Positions 42,440 to 51,077 are shown, counted from the stretch's first letter. The stretch is DNA of 64,000 bases from Peribacillus sp. FSL P2-0133 (GCF_037975445.1 NZ_CP150254.1:1052001-1116000); one strand, 5' to 3'. Translations and numbers: made by a program. The notes: generated by a model from the letters alone, not told the origin.

Positions 42440-44599
42440 ATGAGAATACAAAAAAAGATAATAGGTATATGCGGAGCTGTAGGATTATTATTTGGGGGGA
42501 CAACAACATTTGCTGCCACTTCTACGAATACTCCTCAAGTTGTTAAACATGAGAAAAAGGTAGAAGGAAACATACAAGAGGAGATAATAAAAGTAGATAG
42601 TAGCGAAGTTAAAAAAAGGGAAATCCTTACTTATTTTAATAATAACAAACCAAAGAAGTATAAAGAAAATGAGGTTATCGTAAAATTTAAAAAGAATTAC
42701 TCCATAAAAAGTCTAGGATCCCTGAGCACTACTTTAGGTTTAACAAATGCAAAAGAATTGAATAAAGAAGGAACACATGTAATGAAATTTTCCAAAAATA
42801 AAAAGATGGCAGATGTGTTAAAAGAACTTAACGCTTCTTCTAATGTTGAGTATGTAGAGCCAAACTATGTATATCAACCGACAGCAGTTACAGATCCCCT
42901 ATATAGCGAACTATGGGGACTTAAAAATACTGGACAGGAAATATTAGGACAAGTTGGTAAAAAAGGTATTGATATAAATGCGGAAGCAGCATGGGCTAAT
43001 ACAAAGGGCAGTTCCTCTCTTGTTATTGGAGTGATTGATACAGGAATCGAAATTAATCACCCAGAATTAAAAGATAAAATTTGGGTAAACACTGAAGAAA
43101 TACCTAACGATGGAATCGATAATGATAAAAATGGATATATAGACGATGTAAACGGCTGGAATTTTTATGATAAAAATAATAGATTGTTCATTCGAGGAGA
43201 GGAAGACTTCCACGGAACTCATGTTGCAGGAACAATAGCTGCAAAAGCAAATAAAATTGGAGTTACCGGTATTGCTCCAAATGTGAAAATTATGCCTCTC
43301 AAGTTTCTCGGACCATATGGAGGGTACGAATCTGATGCGATTGTTGCCATTGAATATGCTAAGGCAAAAGGTGTAAAGATTTTGAATAACTCATGGGGTG
43401 GAGGAGAAAATTCACAAGCATTAAAGGATGCTATTAAAAACTCAGGCACCTTATTTATAGCTGCGGCAGGTAACTTTGCAGAGAACTCGGATACAAGTCC
43501 AATGTATCCTGCTGCTTATGATTTGCCTAACATTCTTTCTGTAGCCTCTATTAACAATACAGGAAATCTTTCAGGTTTTTCTAACTACGGTGCAAAAAGC
43601 GTAGATGTCGCTGCTCCTGGTGAAAGTATTTTAAGTACAACCCCAAGTGTGGAAGGCGACTATTCTACGGCTTATGAATATCTTGATGGAACATCCATGG
43701 CTACCCCGCATGTTACAGGAGTAGCAGCGTTAGTAAAAAGCGCACGTTCATCATATACTCCCGTTCAAATCAAGGATGCTATCTTGAGAACCACTACAAA
43801 GCTGTCTTCATTAACAGGAAAAGTTGGTACGGGAGGACTTGTGAATGCAGGGAAAGCTGTTAATTTCGAGGTAGATTCTGATATTCCTGGTATTACTTGG
43901 AAGGGAGGGAGTATCAGTACTTCACTTGATGCAAGTAAAGATAAAAATGATGTTTATTCTATTAAACTATTAAAAGGGGAAAAGGTGAAGGCTACACTAA
44001 CTGGTGATTCCGGGACGGACTTTGATTTATATTTGTATAACGACACTACAAAGACTGTAAATTCGAGCAACGGCATTGTAGCACATTCAGAAATTACAAA
44101 TTCATCCAAGGAGTCCTTTACTTTTACAGCTCCTAAAACAGGCACATATTATTTGAATGCCCACGCATTTAGTGGAGCTGGAAAATACACTCTTTCTGTT
44201 ACAGAAGGCATTGGAGCAGGAACATATGAAAATACAAGTAAATATTTTGGATATGAAGGAACATGGAATAAAATATCCGATGGAAGTGCGTCGGCAAGCT
44301 CATACACAAGTACAAACCAAACCGGTTCAACTGTGAAAATTGTGTTTAATGGTACAGGAATATCCTATAAAGCTATAAAAAATGACAAACAAGGAATTGT
44401 AAAAGTGACATTGGACGGAAAATCAGCAAATTATAGCTTGCATGCTGCTACTCCTAAGTATAAAGAAGAAATCTTCAGTAAAACAGGACTAACTGCAGGT
44501 AAGCACGTATTATCTATTGAATGGACTGGTCAGGCAGATCCTGTTGCCCGTAAAACTTCTACGGAGGTGAATGTTGATTCCATCTTAGTTTTAAAATAG
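42440..44599 (+). CDS. Large secreted subtilase with PPC and C-terminal binding domain
   Basis: A 719-residue extracellular serine protease. Signal peptide IIGICGAVGLLFGGTTTFAA (cleaved near residue 27); I9-like prodomain around residues 70-140 (EVIVKFKKNYSIKSLGSLST); S8 domain about 160-470 with Asp in VIGVIDTGIEINHPEL, His in DFHGTHVAGTIAAKA and Ser in LDGTSMATPHVTGVAAL; a PPC domain about 485-595 (DKNDVYSIKLLKGEKVKATL, TGTYYLNAHAFSGAGKYTLS); and a C-terminal galactose-binding-like domain (WNKISDGSASASSYT, LTAGKHVLSIEWTG). It is unrelated in domain plan to the shorter protease at 11037. It has no boxes directly around it. Confidence 0.95.
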   Translation: MRIQKKIIGICGAVGLLFGGTTTFAATSTNTPQVVKHEKKVEGNIQEEIIKVDSSEVKKREILTYFNNNKPKKYKENEVIVKFKKNYSIKSLGSLSTTLGLTNAKELNKEGTHVMKFSKNKKMADVLKELNASSNVEYVEPNYVYQPTAVTDPLYSELWGLKNTGQEILGQVGKKGIDINAEAAWANTKGSSSLVIGVIDTGIEINHPELKDKIWVNTEEIPNDGIDNDKNGYIDDVNGWNFYDKNNRLFIRGEEDFHGTHVAGTIAAKANKIGVTGIAPNVKIMPLKFLGPYGGYESDAIVAIEYAKAKGVKILNNSWGGGENSQALKDAIKNSGTLFIAAAGNFAENSDTSPMYPAAYDLPNILSVASINNTGNLSGFSNYGAKSVDVAAPGESILSTTPSVEGDYSTAYEYLDGTSMATPHVTGVAALVKSARSSYTPVQIKDAILRTTTKLSSLTGKVGTGGLVNAGKAVNFEVDSDIPGITWKGGSISTSLDASKDKNDVYSIKLLKGEKVKATLTGDSGTDFDLYLYNDTTKTVNSSNGIVAHSEITNSSKESFTFTAPKTGTYYLNAHAFSGAGKYTLSVTEGIGAGTYENTSKYFGYEGTWNKISDGSASASSYTSTNQTGSTVKIVFNGTGISYKAIKNDKQGIVKVTLDGKSANYSLHAATPKYKEEIFSKTGLTAGKHVLSIEWTGQADPVARKTSTEVNVDSILVLK

Positions 44600-44624
44600 T
44601 TGTTATATATATGTATACCTTTAG

Positions 44625-44662
44625 CTTCATCCATAAAGAGGATGAAGTTAAGGGTTTTTGTG
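44625..44662 (+). terminator. Terminator of the large subtilase gene
   Basis: CTTCATCC-ATAAAGA-GGATGAAG followed by TTAAGGGTTTTTG, about 25 bases after the stop codon. Confidence 0.8.
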
Positions 44663-44885
44663 GTCGGGATATTGGGGGAAAGGTTCCCATAATCCTATCT
44701 TTAATAGCTATGTATTTCTTAATTAATCATTAGCCTGGTTAAATCCTTCCATATATCTAGTAAAAATGAAAAATCTATGTTTTCATAAGTTAAAATGAAT
44801 GCCTAAAAGTTAGAAATGTATGATTTTGTGAAATTATCGTACATTCAAATCATTGGTACATAAGGGTTTGAAGAAGGGGAGGTCG

Positions 44886-45236
44886 ATGATGATGACACAA
44901 CAAAAAAATGTGCAGCCGATCCGGGATCAGCAGCAGTTAGAAGATATGAAATGGGCGCTGAAGCGCCATTGTTCGGAGCGCGATTACATCCTTTTGTTGT
45001 AGGCTGTGAGACCGGCCTACGTGTTGGGCACCTACTCAAGCTCACCACGAAGCAGATCCTGGACCTTAAAGGCAAACAAAACAAGATTCTTCGGGTCAAG
45101 GAAGGCAAAACGCAAAAAATCCGCGACATGTATATCGCGAATTGCTTTGAAGAGGTCTTTGAGTAAGCCCAAAGCGTCCCGAGTCCCTATTTATTCACGT
45201 CCAGGAAGGGAGAACGCCCCATTCGCCGCCATAGAA
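44886..45236 (+). pseudogene. Degraded tyrosine recombinase (phage-integrase family)
   Basis: From ATG 44886 the frame reads VQPIRDQQQLEDMKWALKRH and RDYILLL and then hits a stop near 45000; one frame over it continues as VGCETGLRVGHLLKLTTKQI, LKGKQNKILRVKEGKTQKIR and YIANCFEEVFE, another stop (45166), and AQSVPSPYLFTSRKGERPIR. TGLRVGHLLKL holds the first catalytic Arg; the C-terminal H-x-x-R and Tyr are missing because the gene is cut at about 45236 by a B box. It is the only tyrosine recombinase in the window and is richer in G and C than its surroundings. Confidence 0.88.
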
Positions 45237-45275
45237 GTTTCTTATGGAACTAAAGGGGCAGGATAGTTTATTAAG
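45237..45275 (+). repeat. B box joined to the recombinase remnant
   Basis: TTTCTTATGGAACTAAAGGG, GCAGGATAG, TTTATTAAGG. It begins directly at the break point of the recombinase gene. Confidence 0.9.
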
Positions 45276-45321
45276 GAATACTGTTAAGTGACATTAAAGT
45301 CGTTTAAAAACGTCAGTCCTG

Positions 45322-45353
45322 TTATTCCATTAAAGGGCCGGATTGTGGAGGAT
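45322..45353 (+). repeat. Second-family B box
   Basis: TTCCATTAAAGGGCCGGATT followed by GTGGAGG; the loop is GGGCCGG and the arms differ from the ordinary boxes. It stands second after an ordinary B box, as at 16158. Confidence 0.65.
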
Positions 45354-45500
45354 TGGAAAATTTTGATTCTACAAATAATTGGGGGATTGGAAGAAGGAAA
45401 GCTATGTATAATTAGTGATGTAAGTTTATGCTTTTTATGTAATAATTATTTTGTAGAAATGTAAAGTTACAATTCATACATAGTGAAGGTGGGGATCATA

Positions 45501-45941
45501 ATGGCAACGGGAACGCATACTGTAGTAGTTCCAGTAGATGTACAAGCAGTTTGGGATTATGTCAGTGATCTCGAAAAATGGGCAACGACAGTACCAGCCT
45601 ATAAAGAACATGAAATCTTAAATGACAAGCAATCTATTTGGACATTTGAAGGTAGTGTGAAAGGTATTAAAAAAACAATACAAGCGCAGGTAGATATTAC
45701 CGAATGGAATGAACCTTCAAATATTAAGTTTGAACTAAAAGGTTTATCAGATAATTTTACAGGAAGCGGTCACTTTACTGCAGAAGATGTCAATGGTAAA
45801 ACAATAATGACTTGTACGGTGGAAATCCATGCAGGCGGATTATCTGGTGCGGTGTTAACACCAATTATTAAATGGGCTGTTCCAAAAGTAGCATCTCGTT
45901 TAACAGAATCTATCGCACGTAAAATTGCAGTATTCTCATAG
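45501..45941 (+). CDS. SRPBCC (START-like/CoxG-type) family protein
   Basis: A 146-residue helix-grip protein: TGTHTVVVPVDVQAVWDYVS at the N-terminus (conserved VWDYVSDLEKW), SGHFTAEDVNGKTIMTCTVE in the middle and a C-terminal helix (WAVPKVASRLTESIARKIAV). Such folds bind hydrophobic ligands; the CoxG subgroup takes part in CO dehydrogenase maturation, but there is no such gene here, so no role is assigned. AAGGTGGGG supports ATG 45501 over the earlier GTG. Sole gene of its unit. Confidence 0.82.
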   Translation: MATGTHTVVVPVDVQAVWDYVSDLEKWATTVPAYKEHEILNDKQSIWTFEGSVKGIKKTIQAQVDITEWNEPSNIKFELKGLSDNFTGSGHFTAEDVNGKTIMTCTVEIHAGGLSGAVLTPIIKWAVPKVASRLTESIARKIAVFS

Positions 45942-46067
45942 TTTTCAAAGATTGAAGCCAATTCATTTTGGAGATACCTTCTCTGAAGTATAGATGGTAA
46001 CATTCTGAAGTGACCAATATAATGATATCGAGCTCTACTAGAAATTTTATAATTAGCGGAAAGGGGG

Positions 46068-46100
46068 CTGTCCAAAAAGGATGGCCTCTTTTTTTCAATA
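46068..46100 (+). terminator. Terminator after the SRPBCC gene
   Basis: GGGGGCTGTCC-AAAA-AGGATGGCCTC followed by TTTTTTTC. The stem has a small mismatch. Confidence 0.75.
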
Positions 46101-46114
46101 TTCCAGAATCGCTC

Positions 46115-46210
46115 TTCTTAATGAACTAACGGGTGCGTTAGCTGAAGATCGAAGCTGTCTTTAAGGCAGCTTTTTCTTTATTCAACTATCGGTGCAGTTA
46201 GTTGTATAAG
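46115..46210 (+). repeat. Full A-terminator-B element
   Basis: AATGAACTAACGGGTGCGTT, AGCTGTCTTTAAGGCAGCTT with TTTTCTTTA, then TTCAACTATCGGTGCAGTTA and GTTGTATAAG. It is followed by the minus-strand nitrilase operon, so its B half faces no plus-strand gene. Confidence 0.92.
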
Positions 46211-46285
46211 AAATTATCTAAATATATCCTTATCTGAATTTACCATGTTAAATTTATGCTTTTTATACCCAAAAGAATTAAACTT

Positions 46286-46322
46286 AAAAAGCTACACCAG
46301 ATTGTATCTCTGGAGTAGCTCC
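46286..46322 (-). terminator. Terminator of the GntR-nitrilase operon
   Basis: AGCTACACCAGA (46290-46301) and TCTGGAGTAGCT (46309-46320) make a 12-base stem with one mismatch; the minus-strand 3' side is T-rich. It lies just behind the nitrilase stop codon at 46327. Confidence 0.85.
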
Positions 46323-46326
46323 TATT

Positions 46327-47124
46327 TTATAACTTTCTATACTTTTCTGATACTCTGGAAGCGAATATGGGAACATCTTTCCTTATTTGAGGTACTTTTT
46401 CTAAATCTAAAGTTGCCTTTAATTCACCAACTTCTTGATCTAATTTTTGAACAATGTCTCCCCATGGATCTACAATTTGTGAGCAACCTGCGAATTCCAC
46501 TCCTAACTTTGTTCCCGTTACATTTGATGCAACAACATACATTTGGTTCTCAATTGCGCGCGCACGAAGTAACGTATTCCAATGTGTCTCTCTTGCGAGT
46601 GGCCATTCTGCTACTATATGTAGCACTTGAATACCTTGTAATGCTAAGTCACGAATAATTTCAGGGAATCGTAAATCGTAACAAATAATAATCCCCATTT
46701 TCACACCTTCAAGTTCAAATACTTCCACTTGATTATGACCGCCTGTTAAAAACTTGGGTTCATCTAACATCGGAACAAGGTGCATCTTGTCATATGTATG
46801 AACAATCTCACCCATTCGATTTACAATAATTGCACGATTAAAGATATCTTTACCTTCTAGTACGGCAATCGAGCCACCCACCAAGTTTACATTAAACTTC
46901 TTAGCCAGTGATTGTAAAAATTCAATTGATTGATTACCATCCACTTTGCAGATTTCTTTCAATTCTTCTAACGCATAACCCGTAGACCACATTTCAGGAA
47001 GTACTACAACGTCCAAATCATCACTGTAGTTAGCTTCTAACCAGCGTTCAATGATTTTCCTATTCTCTTCTGGATTCCCAACTTCTAAATCCATTTGAAA
47101 TACCAAATAATTCACATTATTCAC
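46327..47124 (-). CDS. Carbon-nitrogen hydrolase (nitrilase superfamily)
   Basis: A 265-residue amidase-type enzyme. The catalytic triad is complete: Glu in VVLPEMWSTGY, Lys in HTYDKMHLVPML and Cys in MGIIICYDLRFPE. The pattern is closest to omega-amidase/YafV- and MtnU-type proteins, which hydrolyse alpha-keto-acid amides; substrate is not certain. Its start overlaps the MFS gene stop (ATGA-type overlap), so it is the last gene of the GntR-DUF2848-MFS-nitrilase operon. Confidence 0.9.
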   Translation of the reverse strand: MNNVNYLVFQMDLEVGNPEENRKIIERWLEANYSDDLDVVVLPEMWSTGYALEELKEICKVDGNQSIEFLQSLAKKFNVNLVGGSIAVLEGKDIFNRAIIVNRMGEIVHTYDKMHLVPMLDEPKFLTGGHNQVEVFELEGVKMGIIICYDLRFPEIIRDLALQGIQVLHIVAEWPLARETHWNTLLRARAIENQMYVVASNVTGTKLGVEFAGCSQIVDPWGDIVQKLDQEVGELKATLDLEKVPQIRKDVPIFASRVSEKYRKL

Positions 47125-48389
47125 TCCTCAATATTATTTAGTAACGAAGTATCCGGTTTTACAAACAACCATAATATAGCTGCAATAAACACAGGGATTA
47201 TAGTTACTCCCAGTGTGATATTCCACCCAAAGTTTTCTGCTAACCAACCACATAATAACGGTGATACAAATGCTCCTAGATTTCCCCACAAGTTCATCCA
47301 ACCTGAAACGGAACCTGAAAAGTTTCTGCCTAAGTCTGTAGCAGAAGCCCATGAACACACTACTGTGAATCCTAGTGAACCCAAGCATAATGATAACCAT
47401 AAAACATTCATATAAGGCGATACTGTCATAACAGCAAGGTACATTGATATAATAAATACTATTAAACCTGATATAGCTAAAGAGGATCTTGATATTTGCT
47501 TTGAAAAACCTTTACGTACTAAGTAGTCAGAAAGAATACCACCAGTCATTACAGTTATCAGTATTGCTAACCAAGGCAGGCTTGCAGCAAATCCCATTTT
47601 ACTTAATGAGAACCCTCTATCTTCCAGTAAATAGGTAGGTAACCAAACTAAAAAGAAAGTAATGATATATAGAACAACAAAATATTGTAATCCTAACGCC
47701 CAAAATCTATAGCTTTTCAGAAAAGTATTCCATGGGGCTCTAACTTTAGCTGTTTCAACAATTTCTCTGTCTTCAAGTATATATTCTTTTTCTTGTTCAT
47801 TCACTAATTTATGTATCTCAGGATAGTCTCGAGCTATAACATACCATACACCCGCAATGATTATTCCTATTAATCCAAAAATATAAAATACAGCTTGCCA
47901 ACCAAAATATTGATAGATATAAACCGTAACGATAGGGGCAATAACTGGTCCAAAATATGAACCGGCCAATAAAGCACTAGATGCTCTGGCCTTTTCATCT
48001 CTTCTAAACCAGTTTGTATTAAATACGGCGTTAGCTGGAAACATCGGTCCTTCACCTATCCCAAATAAGAATCTCACCATATACAATAGACCGTGAGATT
48101 TAACTACACCCGTCAAACCCGTAAATACTGACCACCATACTAGAGCAAAAGTGATCATTTTTCTTGGACCAAACTTTTCTGCCATAAGTCCTGCTGGAAT
48201 TTGAACTAACGCGTAACCTAATGAGAATAATGATGCAAGCATACCAAATTGAACTTTATCTAAGCCTAAATCATCCATCATTGGTTTTGCTATTATTGAA
48301 ATATTTGATCTATCCATGTAAGCGATTACACCGATTATAAAGAAAAAGAATGCTAGTCCCCATCTAACTTTAGTAGGTTTCTTTTTCAA
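47121..48389 (-). CDS. MFS transporter, anion:cation symporter type
   Basis: A 422-residue, twelve-helix major facilitator. KVRWGLAFFFFIIGVIAYMD and RSNISIIAKPMMDDLG at the N-terminus, with GLMAEKFGPRKMITFALVWW as the loop 2-3 motif, identify the ACS subgroup, which imports organic anions such as glucarate, allantoate or phthalate. The neighbours suggest an amide or carboxylate substrate. Gene starts 12 bases after the DUF2848 gene. Confidence 0.92.
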   Translation of the reverse strand: MKKKPTKVRWGLAFFFFIIGVIAYMDRSNISIIAKPMMDDLGLDKVQFGMLASLFSLGYALVQIPAGLMAEKFGPRKMITFALVWWSVFTGLTGVVKSHGLLYMVRFLFGIGEGPMFPANAVFNTNWFRRDEKARASSALLAGSYFGPVIAPIVTVYIYQYFGWQAVFYIFGLIGIIIAGVWYVIARDYPEIHKLVNEQEKEYILEDREIVETAKVRAPWNTFLKSYRFWALGLQYFVVLYIITFFLVWLPTYLLEDRGFSLSKMGFAASLPWLAILITVMTGGILSDYLVRKGFSKQISRSSLAISGLIVFIISMYLAVMTVSPYMNVLWLSLCLGSLGFTVVCSWASATDLGRNFSGSVSGWMNLWGNLGAFVSPLLCGWLAENFGWNITLGVTIIPVFIAAILWLFVKPDTSLLNNIEE

Positions 48390-48401
48390 AATAGTCCCCC
48401 C

Positions 48402-49073
48402 TTAATAAACCATGGAATAATGATGTTTAATTTTTCTGTTTAATTTGGGATGTTCAATTTCATATTCAAATTTATCACCAAAAACAAATCCATTTTTTGT
48501 AGGAACAGTACCTGAAAAAATAACAGTATGTTCTAAATCCTTTTCCCCGAATTTGTCCAGCTTTTCCAATAAAACATCAAACTCTAAGAGTGCTTCTAAA
48601 GTGTCTTCTTGATATAAACACTTTTCCCCATTTGAAGTAACATAAGAACGTAAAATAATATTATCCCAGTCTTCTTTTAAATCTGCTAATCTCCAAAAAT
48701 CAGTTGCAAGAGGTTTATCACATATTGATTTAGACTTTAAAATATCTTCTTTTTCTACTTCTCGATCAGTATGATCGCTGCCAAGGGTAACCAACCATTC
48801 TTTTCCGTCATGGAATAACACATATTCTGCTTCCCCTGAGGAAAATTTACTTCCATTACATTCATTAGAAAAATTCAGTTGTTCTATTTTTTGTGGATAT
48901 ATCATCGGTACATGAGGTGGAGGTGCAATCCCTATTTCTTTTAATTCATCTATGTGTTCTTGAATTTTTTCTATATTTCTTCCCCCATATCCAACAACAA
49001 TTACTTTATTAATATCAATTTCATGTTTTTTAACCTCTCCATTAGAAAGATGTAAATTAATTACTTTTCTCAT
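48402..49073 (-). CDS. DUF2848-family protein
   Basis: A 223-residue cytoplasmic protein. VVGYGGRNIEKIQEHIDELK, PPPHVPMIYP and the central EAEYVLFHDGKEWLVTLGSD with HTDREVE match DUF2848 proteins, which resemble fumarylacetoacetate-hydrolase-like enzymes and are found with transporters of carboxylates. The reaction is unknown. The start overlaps the 3' end of the GntR gene by 17 bases. Part of the four-gene minus-strand operon. Confidence 0.85.
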   Translation of the reverse strand: MRKVINLHLSNGEVKKHEIDINKVIVVGYGGRNIEKIQEHIDELKEIGIAPPPHVPMIYPQKIEQLNFSNECNGSKFSSGEAEYVLFHDGKEWLVTLGSDHTDREVEKEDILKSKSICDKPLATDFWRLADLKEDWDNIILRSYVTSNGEKCLYQEDTLEALLEFDVLLEKLDKFGEKDLEHTVIFSGTVPTKNGFVFGDKFEYEIEHPKLNRKIKHHYSMVY

Positions 49074-49725
49074 TTGAATTCCTCCTCAATTGACTAATGA
49101 TTTCATTTTTTGTATTTTCCACATGGTTATATGATGCTACCAGAAGTTGATTAATATCTTGTGATTTTATACCTTGTACAATTGCTTTATGTTCAGCTAT
49201 TGTTTCCTCAATACGCGACTTCTCAGTTATGGCTTTTAACCCAAACCATCTAATCTGATCACCAATTTCTTCAAACCATTTTTCTAATCGCTGATTTTTA
49301 GTTAATAATACAATTTCAGAATGAAACTCTTTATCTAATTCAATAAATCTTTGGTGATCTGTTTTATTTTTTTCTTGCTCCTCTATGTAACCTTCTAAAA
49401 CTTTTATTTGTTCTGGAGTAATATTTCCACATATTTTTTCTAGTGAGAATCGGTCAAAAATCATTCGAATTTCCATTACTTCAATTACATTTTCTTCTGT
49501 TATTTCATTAATAAACGTACCAACCCGTGGTTTTGAAATGATCCATTTTTCTCTTTCTAACAACGACAGAGATTCTCTTACAGGAGTTCTACTTACACCT
49601 AACTTTTCACTTAGGTCTCTTTCATAAATTGCTTGACCCGGTAGAAGTTCATAATTCAAAATTGATTTCTTAATTGCCTCAAAAGCTATATCTCTTAACG
49701 GCATAACTGTCTCTATTTTTTTCAT
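49057..49725 (-). CDS. GntR-family regulator (FadR/FCD subgroup)
   Basis: A 222-residue regulator with an N-terminal winged helix (FEAIKKSILNYELLPGQAIY, ERDLSEKLGVSRTPVRESLS) and a C-terminal all-helical FCD ligand domain (VMEIRMIFDRFSLEKICG, HRFIELDKEFHSEIVLL). I start it at ATG 49725 with GGAGGAAAA upstream rather than at 49755. The palindrome TTGGTATGTGGTATACCAA at its 5' end is a likely autoregulatory operator for the whole operon. Confidence 0.92.
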   Translation of the reverse strand: MKKIETVMPLRDIAFEAIKKSILNYELLPGQAIYERDLSEKLGVSRTPVRESLSLLEREKWIISKPRVGTFINEITEENVIEVMEIRMIFDRFSLEKICGNITPEQIKVLEGYIEEQEKNKTDHQRFIELDKEFHSEIVLLTKNQRLEKWFEEIGDQIRWFGLKAITEKSRIEETIAEHKAIVQGIKSQDINQLLVASYNHVENTKNEIISQLRRNSNEKSN

Positions 49726-49736
49726 TTTTCCTCCTA

Positions 49737-49755
49737 TTGGTATGTGGTATACCAA
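49737..49755 (-). promoter_or_regulatory. Operator of the GntR operon
   Basis: TTGGTATGTGGTATACCAA: 7-base arms TTGGTAT and ATACCAA with a 5-base centre, of the TNGTATACNA type bound by FadR/VanR-group GntR regulators. It lies 12 bases upstream of the GntR start codon. Confidence 0.75.
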
Positions 49756-49817
49756 GTATAGTACAAACCTAAAATTCAGTCAATTCAAAATAATAGGATT
49801 TCTTCGGTAGCCCTTTT

Positions 49818-49850
49818 CTTGTTGGACTAAAGGGGAGATTAGTTGAAAAA
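49818..49850 (+). repeat. B box, partly diverged
   Basis: CTTGTTGGACTAAAGGGGAG then ATTAGTTGAAAAAT; preceded by TTCTTCGGTAGCCCTTTT, the remnant of a GGTTGC-type terminator hairpin. It opens the unit of the 49903 gene. Confidence 0.75.
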
Positions 49851-49902
49851 TTGATGGTAGAATGAAAAAAATTTACATGTGTTTTTTGGAAGGTGAGTAA
49901 TA

Positions 49903-50322
49903 TTGGAAATTTGGAAATTAAGCGAAAAGGTCTCGAAACTTAGCGATGTAATACCTTATTACTTTTTTAGCCTATTTTTTTCTTGTATCTCTTTATCTGT
50001 TGTTATAGTTATTTTTAGTGGAGAGCTCTCTTGGTTGTTACCTGGTATTATTGTGTATTCTTTTTATATTGTTATTCCCTACTTAATTTTTGCTGTGCCA
50101 TTACAAGTTTTTTTCAATAAGTATCCAAGAAAATTTAACTTATTTTACTTATTCGTTTACAATATTTTCTCATTTATAGCCGTATTCATATTTTATATAG
50201 TAGAAAATTTAGGCTTTGATATGAATGTAGTAAAAATGAAAGAGTATTATGAATTAAGCCTTTCCGCATCTGTTGTTTTTTGGATTTGGGACTCCATCTT
50301 TTTACAAAAGAGAACTGAATAG
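49903..50322 (+). CDS. Hypothetical four-helix membrane protein
   Basis: A 139-residue protein with four membrane segments (YYFFSLFFSCISLSVVIVIF, LLPGIIVYSFYIVIPYLIFA, LFYLFVYNIFSFIAVFIFYI and SLSASVVFWIWDSIFL). It has the size and layout of UPF0715-type Bacillus membrane proteins, which I mention only as a possibility. TTG start with GGAAGGTGAG upstream. Sole gene of its unit. Confidence 0.7.
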   Translation: MEIWKLSEKVSKLSDVIPYYFFSLFFSCISLSVVIVIFSGELSWLLPGIIVYSFYIVIPYLIFAVPLQVFFNKYPRKFNLFYLFVYNIFSFIAVFIFYIVENLGFDMNVVKMKEYYELSLSASVVFWIWDSIFLQKRTE

Positions 50323-50402
50323 TTCTTGAACTAACGGGTGCGTTAGTTTAATAAGAAGCATAAGAAGTATAAAAGGATCTTCCAATCGGAGATTCTTTTT
50401 TC
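50322..50402 (+). repeat. A box and terminator
   Basis: TTGAACTAACGGGTGCGTTA then GTTTAATAAG, followed by a terminator AGGATCTTC-CAAT-CGGAGATTCT with TTTTTTC. No B box follows. Confidence 0.88.
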
Positions 50403-50754
50403 ATTGCCTATATGGTCGCTTATATGTCAATTGCTTGCTATTTTTGTTAAAGTTCTTTCTGATAGTAGAACTACTTTTTTTGCTGTGATTTGCTTAGTGT
50501 ACAAAATACTGAAATGTTGCGTGACCCCTTCTATACGTCGTTTTCGATTATAAAAAAAGACAAAAAAATGAAAAGTAACAGTATTTATATACTTGCAAAA
50601 TAACACTTAAAATAAGTGCAAATTATCACCTAAAGTAACAGTTTTTTTTGATTTTAATTGAGAAATTATGAAATATTCATTTTTATCCAAATAATTGAAA
50701 CGAGATGACCTAGGTGTCAGTCTAACTGTTGTCTGAAAGAAAGGAGCAAAAAAT
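50403..50754. other. Intergenic region with 53-bp dispersed repeat, copy 2
   Basis: No gene. It contains at 50587-50639 the inverted counterpart of the repeat at 31922-31974, with the palindrome CACTTAAAATAAGTG. The end of the region carries AAAGGAG for the sigma fragment at 50755. Confidence 0.6.
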
Positions 50755-51033
50755 ATGTTCCATTTAAATACGGTAAAAAAGGCTCAAAAAGGGGACGACC
50801 AAGCATTCATAAATCTGGTTCATAAAGAAAAGGAAAAACTTTATCGAACAGCATTCCTGTATGTAAAAAATGAAAGTGACTCTCTAGACATTGTTCAAAA
50901 TACGATTTACAAAGCCTACATATCTATTAGAAACCTAAAGGACTCTTTATCGATGACGCCATTGCGGCACGTAGCTTATTTCGAACCTTATTCGGATCAA
51001 CCAGAATACGCGGTGAGACATCTTCGTCTCTAA
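50755..51033 (+). pseudogene. N-terminal fragment of an ECF sigma factor
   Basis: NTVKKAQKGDDQAFINLVHK, KEKLYRTAFLYVKNESDSLD and IVQNTIYKAYISIRNLKDS are region 2 of a SigV/SigI-like ECF sigma factor (about 62 residues). The reading then passes into unrelated sequence (TPLRHVAYFEPYSDQPEYAV) and stops. Region 4 is lost. AGAAAGGAG precedes the ATG, so the truncated product might still be made. Confidence 0.8.
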
Positions 51034-51040
51034 CGATTAA

Positions 51041-51077
51041 TTATGCAATCTTAAATAATTGATGTAAGATTGCATAA
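51041..51077. terminator. Perfect 13-base inverted repeat
   Basis: TTATGCAATCTTA (51041-51053) and TAAGATTGCATAA (51065-51077), with an 11-base loop. AT-rich and without a T run, so it is either a weak terminator or an operator for the permease operon that starts 140 bases later. Confidence 0.6.

Noticed and set aside
46245..46658. 137-codon plus-strand frame
   Set aside because: It is the antisense of the nitrilase gene and of its terminator; the minus-strand protein has a full catalytic triad.
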